Shown piece by piece: positions 27,554-37,564 of a DNA stretch of 64,000 bases. How positions within the stretch are numbered: the first letter of the stretch is position 1; each line of letters begins with the position of its first letter. The notes beneath the pieces are model-generated. The model searched no databases and was not told where the DNA came from. It saw nothing but the letters and a program-made list of their open reading frames with translations. Source of the DNA: Candidatus Tepidiaquacella proteinivora. GTDB taxonomy: Bacteria; Bacteroidota; Ignavibacteria; Tepidaquicellales; Tepidaquicellaceae. The DNA lies in assembly GCA_013348845.1 (NCBI GenBank), contig CP054675.1, forward strand, positions 1,001,501 to 1,065,500. Direction: 5' to 3'. Made by a program: the position numbers and the translations under genes.

Positions 27554-30500
27554 GTCTCAATTCCACTATGGTTCAATTCAAATTGAATAGAGAAAAAGGT
27601 AAAAATATAATTAAAATTTTCTTCAGTCTCAATTCCACTATGGTTCAATTCAAATGTGTAAGGCTCGGTAAGGGGAGACACATCCCGTTGTCTCAATTCC
27701 ACTATGGTTCAATTCAAATTTACTAATCAAAAAAAAGGAAGGTAAAAATGGAAGGTAAAGTCTCAATTCCACTATGGTTCAATTCAAATTCTAATAAAAA
27801 AAATATTAAATTATCTTATGATTTTTTTAGTCTCAATTCCACTATGGTTCAATTCAAATAGTTTTATTTTAAAGTAGGGAAAGAATACACAATGGACGGG
27901 AGTCTCAATTCCACTATGGTTCAATTCAAACACAAAAAAACTGGTGAAATAACGGGGGTGTTAGATGGTATGTCTCAATTCCACTATGGTTCAATTCAAA
28001 TGTTGGCGTTGCTGTTATTAGAAATACCACAATATATTTCGTCTCAATTCCACTATGGTTCAATTCAAATTTCTAAATCATCAATTGCAATGGAAGTTGT
28101 TTAATTTTATTGTCTCAATTCCACTATGGTTCAATTCAAATCCGTTGGCATTGGAGAGGATGGAATGATAATGCAGATATTGTCTCAATTCCACTATGGT
28201 TCAATTCAAACATGAATGGGTCTCCCATTCCTTTAAGGATACAGGTCTCCCTTAGTCTCAATTCCACTATGGTTCAATTCAAATATTTGGTGTAGACTGG
28301 AATTTTCCAGTCGAAACCAAAGGTCTCAATTCCACTATGGTTCAATTCAAATAGATATTATTTCTGTGTAAGACTGTCAAACGGAAGGCAGTCTCAATTC
28401 CACTATGGTTCAATTCAAATAAAAAGATGTAGAAAAGTTATATATGCTGTTAAGGTATGGTCTCAATTCCACTATGGTTCAATTCAAATAGCAATTACTT
28501 CCAGTATGGTCTGTTAGTTATTTAAATAATAGTCTCAATTCCACTATGGTTCAATTCAAATCAAAAATAAGATATTACCGAAAAGGGGAATAATATTATG
28601 TCTCAATTCCACTATGGTTCAATTCAAATCTCAGTACTCACACAAGGTCTGAGTTTCAGGAATAAATGTCTCAATTCCACTATGGTTCAATTCAAATCAG
28701 AACCCCGCCCACTACCTTACTGTAATTTATCTTATTTGCGTCTCAATTCCACTATGGTTCAATTCAAATACAGATTAATTGACGATTACATAAACTTTTT
28801 AGAATGCACGTCTCAATTCCACTATGGTTCAATTCAAATAAAATTTGTTTATTAATAAGTATATCCTCGGGTTTCCGAGGTCTCAATTCCACTATGGTTC
28901 AATTCAAATGTGAAATCTAGCCTCTCGAGAATGAGGGACTGACTAAATGTCTCAATTCCACTATGGTTCAATTCAAATCTCAGTACTCACACAAGGTCTG
29001 AGTTTCAGGAATAAATGTCTCAATTCCACTATGGTTCAATTCAAATGGAAGAAGAGATTATGAATCTGTAATTCGAAGTAAAAAAAGTCTCAATTCCACT
29101 ATGGTTCAATTCAAATGGGACTGACTAAATCGGTCCCTCATTATTTTTTTTAAAGTCTCAATTCCACTATGGTTCAATTCAAATAATAATATTAATGAGA
29201 AATCACCAACGGTTAAAGTAATAGTCTCAATTCCACTATGGTTCAATTCAAATCCTGAGCAAGTCTCTAAACTGCTCACTTTTGTTATTTATTTTGTCTC
29301 AATTCCACTATGGTTCAATTCAAATTAAAAACCCTTTGAAAAGCACTCATATTATTTTAAAGAGTCTCAATTCCACTATGGTTCAATTCAAATGCAGAAG
29401 GCTGGAATAGATAGAGAGCAAGTAGCAAAGTTAAGTCTCAATTCCACTATGGTTCAATTCAAATATATTAACTCCAGAAGAAATAAGGGAGTTAGAGAAT
29501 GAGTCTCAATTCCACTATGGTTCAATTCAAATCTTACGGAAGGCGGTAAGGACTTCTGTCCAGACTTTCTGGGCAGTCTCAATTCCACTATGGTTCAATT
29601 CAAATGGTTTTCTGTTTAGATAAACTAAACAGTTTTAAAAGCCACGTCTCAATTCCACTATGGTTCAATTCAAATACTCTCTGCCACTGGATAACCAGTG
29701 ACAGGGAGTTATCCGTCTCAATTCCACTATGGTTCAATTCAAATAGTGTATAGTCAGAATTTTGTAGATAACTTAGCAGTGCTGTCTCAATTCCACTATG
29801 GTTCAATTCAAATGAACAAAAATGGAAGTAAGAAAAGTTTTAAAAAACCTACAGAGTCTCAATTCCACTATGGTTCAATTCAAATATCTAACATTGCAGG
29901 AGATATGTTTATGTTTTACATACCGGTCTCAATTCCACTATGGTTCAATTCAAATCCCGATTGAGACAGCCGACTTCGCCTTCTACGACAGCGAAGGTCT
30001 CAATTCCACTATGGTTCAATTCAAATTTGCAGAAGGCCGGAATAGATAGAGAGCAGGTTGCAAAGTGTCTCAATTCCACTATGGTTCAATTCAAATTCAA
30101 ATAAATATGTTAAGTAGATGTCAGGCTCAATATGTCTCAATTCCACTATGGTTCAATTCAAATTACTTTTCCCGAGTATGAGAAACTCGATGATAAGTTG
30201 TGTCTCAATTCCACTATGGTTCAATTCAAATGAAAGTTTGAGACTTACTACCAAGACCTTTCTTGGTGGTGTCTCAATTCCACTATGGTTCAATTCAAAT
30301 TCTGCCACTGGATAACCAGTGACAGGGTCTCAATTCCACTATGGTTCAATTCAAATTGGAAAGTAAAAAGCAAACAAACGCCAGCCTTCTATTGCAGAAG
30401 TCTCAATTCCACTATGGTTCAATTCAAATTTTCTTTTTGTTATATTTTCCTACAAGACCTTCTTGCCCGTCTCAATTCCACTATGGTTCAATTCAAATAA

Positions 30501-33500
30501 AATATATAAAGATGAGGTTGAATATGTTATTGAAAAGTCTCAATTCCACTATGGTTCAATTCAAATGTTCTTACGATGTTTTCAGGTTGAAACCGCTCTT
30601 AGGGTCTCAATTCCACTATGGTTCAATTCAAATTTATTTCTGTGTTAGGTTAAGTAACGGAAGGCATATACGTCTCAATTCCACTATGGTTCAATTCAAA
30701 TGAGACAGCCGACTTCGCCTTCTTCGACCAAGAAGGCGGGAGTCTCAATTCCACTATGGTTCAATTCAAATGTAGTAGATACTGTTTACGGCTTGGTTGA
30801 TTTAAATAGTCTCAATTCCACTATGGTTCAATTCAAATAGGTTGGATTTAGTTATGGGTGATGAACTTAAAATTCAAGTCTCAATTCCACTATGGTTCAA
30901 TTCAAATAAAAAAATTTTATTTGTCAATTAATTTGGGATAAACGTCTCAATTCCACTATGGTTCAATTCAAATTATTGTTCCCGTAGACTATGTGGATAT
31001 TGGAAATTATGTCTCAATTCCACTATGGTTCAATTCAAATACCGAAAGCATTTAGACAAGTATATCTCGGAAACCCGAGTCTCAATTCCACTATGGTTCA
31101 ATTCAAATCTGGAAAATCAAAAATAAGAAGAGTTTTTTTTTATTTTGTCTCAATTCCACTATGGTTCAATTCAAATTTTTTATTTTCTTTAAAACAAAAA
31201 AACCCTACGGAAGGCGTCTCAATTCCACTATGGTTCAATTCAAATGTCAGAAAATCTCCACCTTCAACTTTGTAAAATGGAGAGTCTCAATTCCACTATG
31301 GTTCAATTCAAATAAGAAGCCCTTGAAAAGCAAAAAGAAGCCCTTGAAAAGCAGTCTCAATTCCACTATGGTTCAATTCAAATAGCACCTCTTGTCTATT
31401 CATCCCTAAAAACTTCTTCCGTCTCAATTCCACTATGGTTCAATTCAAATTGAAATTTTAAAAGGGGATAGACACTACTTTTGCATAAGGGTCTCAATTC
31501 CACTATGGTTCAATTCAAATATTTACTGATTATTTTAAAAATGAATTAAAAGTAGGCGTCTCAATTCCACTATGGTTCAATTCAAATTTAATATGGGGCA
31601 ACCCATATTATTTCGTGATTAAATTAAGTCTCAATTCCACTATGGTTCAATTCAAATATAATTTTATAATCTGTTGGGAAATCTTTTATTATTAAGTCTC
31701 AATTCCACTATGGTTCAATTCAAATCCCTCCACCTCTTGGGATGTAAAACAAAAAGAGGGGTTGTCTCAATTCCACTATGGTTCAATTCAAATAAGATAA
31801 CACAGGATATTTATGCTATCTTTTCGCTCTAAATGTCTCAATTCCACTATGGTTCAATTCAAATTTTGGATACCAACAACGGAACGAACCGTAAAAGAAA
31901 TGCGTCTCAATTCCACTATGGTTCAATTCAAATGTCAGAAAATCTCCACCTTCAACTTTGTAAAATGGAGAGTCTCAATTCCACTATGGTTCAATTCAAA
32001 TACCTGCCCTTCCCAAATATTCCCCCTACTCTTTCTGTGTCTCAATTCCACTATGGTTCAATTCAAATTTTACTATGAAAGAAGCAGAATAAAGAAAAAA
32101 ACAGTCTCAATTCCACTATGGTTCAATTCAAATAAGGATAAAACTGGTGAATGGCGTTCTAAATTCTTGGTCTCAATTCCACTATGGTTCAATTCAAATA
32201 AGACCTTATGGGAGTGAGGCTGAAATATGCTACAAATGCGTCTCAATTCCACTATGGTTCAATTCAAATCAAAGACCTGAGCAAGTCTATAAACTGCTCA
32301 CTTTTTTGTCTCAATTCCACTATGGTTCAATTCAAATTCTTTTGGCGGGGATTTCGGAATAATCATAAAAGAAGTCTCAATTCCACTATGGTTCAATTCA
32401 AATTCTGTTTAGATAAACTAAACAGTTTTAAAAGCCACAGGAGTCTCAATTCCACTATGGTTCAATTCAAATAAACACGGGGTTGACGAAGAAACCCCCG
32501 TAGAAACTTCTGACGTCTCAATTCCACTATGGTTCAATTCAAATAAGTTCAACAAATTTCCATTTTTCTTCTTCACAGAAGTGAGTCTCAATTCCACTAT
32601 GGTTCAATTCAAATTGGTTATTCACAACCTTCAAACACAGAATTAATATGGGGAGTCTCAATTCCACTATGGTTCAATTCAAATTTCGACGAAGAAGGCG
32701 GGCGGTTGAATACCCACCCCGAAAAGTCTCAATTCCACTATGGTTCAATTCAAATGCGCTTGAAGATTTCATTAACATTTATTTAAATGATTATTTGTCT
32801 CAATTCCACTATGGTTCAATTCAAATTAATTTAACCTTTTAAAATATGGAACTTATTTTTTTGATGTCTCAATTCCACTATGGTTCAATTCAAATAGAGG
32901 AATTTAATAAAGTCTTGAGCGATGCTTTTTCTTATAGTCTCAATTCCACTATGGTTCAATTCAAATAAATGGCTACTATTAAATTATTTAATGATTACCT
33001 CTATTTTGTCTCAATTCCACTATGGTTCAATTCAAATTTATTTAATGATTACCTCTATTTTAGAGGGATTCTGTACGTGTCTCAATTCCACTATGGTTCA
33101 ATTCAAATGGAACCCAATCGAAACCAAAGATTTTACCTTCCTTGAGTCTCAATTCCACTATGGTTCAATTCAAATTAAATAAGTTTTTCTCTTTCCTTTT
33201 TTCTTTTATGATATGTCTCAATTCCACTATGGTTCAATTCAAATGAATTTTTAAAACTAAAAAAGAAAGGAGAAAAAAATGGCTGTCTCAATTCCACTAT
33301 GGTTCAATTCAAATAATCATAACTGGACATTTGGAAGAGATTGTATTGCTCAGTCTCAATTCCACTATGGTTCAATTCAAATATTCTACTGAAAAGACCT
33401 GAGTAAGTCTTAAAACTGCTCAAGTCTCAATTCCACTATGGTTCAATTCAAATTTACTACTGCGTAAGATTAGGTAATGGGAGGCACATCCCAGTCTCAA

Positions 33501-36500
33501 TTCCACTATGGTTCAATTCAAATGTAGTAGTCAAGACCTGAGCAAGTCTATAAACTGCTCACGTCTCAATTCCACTATGGTTCAATTCAAATAGTATTAA
33601 AAAAGAAGAAAATAAAAAAGAATTCCTGAAGTCTCAATTCCACTATGGTTCAATTCAAATAAAAATAAGTGAAAAAATGATAAAGAAATTAAACTTAATT
33701 GAGTCTCAATTCCACTATGGTTCAATTCAAATGTATTTACAGCATAAATGCTTGCATTCTTAATAATTATGTGTCTCAATTCCACTATGGTTCAATTCAA
33801 ATAGCTGGAGTTACGAACGAGGAAGTATCAGAGGTCCGAGTCTCAATTCCACTATGGTTCAATTCAAATTTTAAAAAAAAATAAATGTGCTCATTAAGTA
33901 CATTAAGTCTCAATTCCACTATGGTTCAATTCAAATAAATTCGAGGTATTTGATAATATCTCGAAGAGATTTCTGTCTCAATTCCACTATGGTTCAATTC
34001 AAATAAAGAATGAAATCATGAATTTATAAGGTTGTGAAAACAAAACGTCTCAATTCCACTATGGTTCAATTCAAATGCTAACAACAATTTTAATTATAAT
34101 AATCCCATTACTGGTAGTCTCAATTCCACTATGGTTCAATTCAAATTGAATAATTTTTTGTTGCAACAAGCTGAATTTGAAGAAATAAGTCTCAATTCCA
34201 CTATGGTTCAATTCAAATGAAAAAAGAATGTATAAACTACACATTAGCCCTTGGGGTCTCAATTCCACTATGGTTCAATTCAAATAAGTTGTATGTTTTT
34301 ATAAAGAAATTAAGGATACTGAAATGTCTCAATTCCACTATGGTTCAATTCAAATTATTTATGCTATCTTTTTGCAAGAGATGTACCAGGAGCGGTCTCA
34401 ATTCCACTATGGTTCAATTCAAATTTCAAAGGTGTAAATTTATTAACAATGGAGTGGAACGTCTCAATTCCACTATGGTTCAATTCAAATAATTTTATAC
34501 GGGAGGAACCGGTATTTTCAATTTTGATAAGTCTCAATTCCACTATGGTTCAATTCAAATTATTTTCTTAGCCAGAGGGAAGGCTTATAATGATACTCTG
34601 GTCTCAATTCCACTATGGTTCAATTCAAATAAACCCCTTCGGAAGGCGGGAGGGGTCTGTTTAGATAAAGTCTCAATTCCACTATGGTTCAATTCAAATA
34701 TGAAGAGGATTAATAATTTTAATTAAAAATAAAAAGTCTCAATTCCACTATGGTTCAATTCAAATTTGCTTGAAAAAGCAAATATCAGCAAGGATGATGT
34801 GTCTCAATTCCACTATGGTTCAATTCAAATTGGGGGTATCGGGATAGGGGTAATAGAGAAGTCAGAAATGAGTCTCAATTCCACTATGGTTCAATTCAAA
34901 TAAAAATGAAAAAGGTTTTAATAAATTTAAGTAATCATCCTTCTGTCTCAATTCCACTATGGTTCAATTCAAATCGAAAATAGTATGAAGCTAAAAGAAA
35001 TAAGAAGAGACATGTCTCAATTCCACTATGGTTCAATTCAAATTCCCAGAGAGGAAAAGGTGTGGGAGTTTTTCGCACCTGAGTCTCAATTCCACTATGG
35101 TTCAATTCAAATTTCAAAAAGAATTCAAAAGGAATTTACTCAAACGGCGGAAGCGTCTCAATTCCACTATGGTTCAATTCAAATTTTATGGAAGCAAAAA
35201 AAACAACTTCCGATGTTTTGCTCGAGTCTCAATTCCACTATGGTTCAATTCAAATTCAACCTACTGAACAGGCTGAAAAGCCTGGGACTCGATGAGTCTC
35301 AATTCCACTATGGTTCAATTCAAATTTTTAAAAAAGCTATATATAATAAAAATATATAACTCGTCTCAATTCCACTATGGTTCAATTCAAATAGAGGCGG
35401 AGGAAAGCTAAGCTGTTTCCTCTTGATTAGTCTCAATTCCACTATGGTTCAATTCAAATGGAACATGAAAAGGCCGCTATACTTTATGAAAGGCTAGGTC
35501 TCAATTCCACTATGGTTCAATTCAAATAGAAATAAAAAAGGATTTACAAAAATTTTGGATGTTAATGTCTCAATTCCACTATGGTTCAATTCAAATGAGG
35601 ATTTTTGTGTAATTATTGATATTCCGTTCCCTGTAGTCTCAATTCCACTATGGTTCAATTCAAATTGTGTGCAAGGTTTTTTGAACTTATACGAAAAGGA
35701 TATGTGTCTCAATTCCACTATGGTTCAATTCAAATTTACTCTAACGGCGGAAGTTTAGGAAATGAGTTTTATGTCTCAATTCCACTATGGTTCAATTCAA
35801 ATATAGAATTAAAAGTCATTCCTAAAACAGAAATAAAGGATAGTCTCAATTCCACTATGGTTCAATTCAAATAAAATAATTGATACTGAATCGCAGAAGG
35901 TTGAAAAAAAGTCTCAATTCCACTATGGTTCAATTCAAATTACTTTATCCCACGAAAAATGGAGTCTTCACTACAAAGGTCTCAATTCCACTATGGTTCA
36001 ATTCAAATGCCGAAAATAATATGAAGATAAAAGAAATAAAAAAGAAGTCTCAATTCCACTATGGTTCAATTCAAATTCCTTTTTTAAAAAAAAAAGGTAA
36101 AAATTCGGTACCATAGGTCTCAATTCCACTATGGTTCAATTCAAATGATTATAAAAAAGTATCAAATAGACACGAACACGCAATGAGTCTCAATTCCACT
36201 ATGGTTCAATTCAAATTTATTTTGAAGATGAAGATGATGATGAAGATGAGGAGTGTCTCAATTCCACTATGGTTCAATTCAAATAAATTTAATCTTGCAA
36301 TAAAGGATGTCGAGAAAAAATATGTCTCAATTCCACTATGGTTCAATTCAAATAAAGATGCTATTCAAGTGTTTAATGATTATGTATATTTGTCTCAATT
36401 CCACTATGGTTCAATTCAAATACCTGAGCAAGTCTTAAAACTGCTCAATTTTAATTAAAAGTCTCAATTCCACTATGGTTCAATTCAAATTTTCAGAAAT

Positions 36501-37246
36501 CGCAGAGCATTATAGTGCTCTGCAAAAAAGGTCTCAATTCCACTATGGTTCAATTCAAATTTAAATAAATAAATAAATAAATAAACCCCTTCGGGAGGGT
36601 CTCAATTCCACTATGGTTCAATTCAAATTCATCACAGCAATGCTATGCCAAACCTTACAGGGAAAGTCTCAATTCCACTATGGTTCAATTCAAATTTCGG
36701 AAGGCGGAGGGGGTCTGTTTAGATAAACTAAAGTCTCAATTCCACTATGGTTCAATTCAAATAAAAAATGGAAACAAAAAAAAGATTAAAAACCCTTTCA
36801 GTCTCAATTCCACTATGGTTCAATTCAAATGGCATATCCCCCTTCCGTTGCTGAACCGATTTCCGTTTGTCTCAATTCCACTATGGTTCAATTCAAATCC
36901 TTCGGAAGGCGGAAGGGGTCTGTTTGGAAAAACCGAAGTCTCAATTCCACTATGGTTCAATTCAAATACACATTCCCAAATTTGGAATATCACCATTCAG
37001 GATACGTCTCAATTCCACTATGGTTCAATTCAAATAATATTTATCTAAATGAAAAGTATTATGTTTTTGAAGATAAAGTCTCAATTCCACTATGGTTCAA
37101 TTCAAATACAGTATTCAAGAAATCATCACAGCGAAAGTATGTTAGAGTCTCAATTCCACTATGGTTCAATTCAAATGTTAGCGAAAGACTGGGATAAATA
37201 CAAAGATGATTATTTAGTCTCAATTCCACTATGGTTCAATTCAAAT
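27554..37246 (-). CRISPR. Type III-A CRISPR array, 141 repeats and 140 spacers
   Basis: By hand count the 30-nt repeat occurs 141 times, the first printed copy at 27554-27583 and the last at 37217-37246, essentially without mismatches. Spacers run from 26 to 43 nt, mostly 36-42. On the minus strand the repeat starts ATTTGAATTG and ends GGAATTGAGAC, so the last eight bases (ATTGAGAC) match the usual ATTGAAAC-type 5' crRNA handle. That gives minus-strand transcription with the leader to the right. The only repeat variants I saw (last printed base C instead of T at 27931 and 28211) lie near the left end, as expected for the old, leader-distal side. The repeat contains the direct repeat TCAATTC twice. 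Cas6 (51048-51860) should cut it. Short reading frames inside are repeat artefacts. Confidence 0.98.
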
Positions 37247-37500
37247 CCGTTTTATTGTTATAAAATTAATATGTTTTTTTATTATTTGCAAGTGTTCAAT
37301 TTTACTTATTCAAACTTCGTAAGAAAATTTAGAAAAAACATTGGGGTTCGAAGTTGCAATTCAAGGTCAAATTTTTGAGAAATATTAAATTTTAAGAATA
37401 GAATGGATAAATAAAAGTGGGATCGAAGTATAAATAAATGTAAATTTTTAAAAAAACGGCAAAAACCATAAATTATTTTAATTATTTTTCCAAATTTATC
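37247..37500 (-). promoter_or_regulatory. CRISPR leader
   Basis: About 250 nt of AT-rich sequence without a gene lies between the leader-proximal repeat (ends 37246) and the end of the TPR gene. Its placement on the cas side, the handle orientation and the older-looking repeats at the far end all make it the leader that should carry the pre-crRNA promoter and the integration signals. On the minus strand a stretch GTTTGAATAAGT...AATTGAAC (about 37285-37310) partly echoes the start of the repeat. I could not identify a convincing promoter box. Confidence 0.75.
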
Positions 37501-37503
37501 ATT

Positions 37504-37530
37504 TAAAAAAATCATAGTTACATAACTATT
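37504..37530 (-). terminator. Possible weak intrinsic terminator after the TPR gene
   Basis: On the minus strand an ATAGTTA/TAACTAT stem (37514-37520 with 37523-37529) is followed two bases later by seven T residues (37511 down to 37505). It lies 36 nt after the TPR gene stop and would separate the cas transcript from leader transcription. The stem is almost all A-T, so it may be leaky. Confidence 0.4.
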
Positions 37531-37564
37531 AATTATTGAAAAAATTGAACAGGCATTTTGTAAA

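Noticed and set aside
28211-28260. GGTCTCC near 28244 as a degenerate extra repeat.
   Set aside because: Only six bases match the repeat start; it is interior to the spacer 28212-28254.
36561-36598. TAAA tandem repeat as a possible repeat element of the genome.
   Set aside because: It is a simple sequence inside one spacer and comes from the target element.
27541-37378. Many short reading frames across the array with recurrent peptides such as SQFHYGSIQI, LNSTMVQFK, SIPLWFNSN and ELNHSGIET.
   Set aside because: They are translations of the 30-nt CRISPR repeat in its different frames and do not represent proteins.
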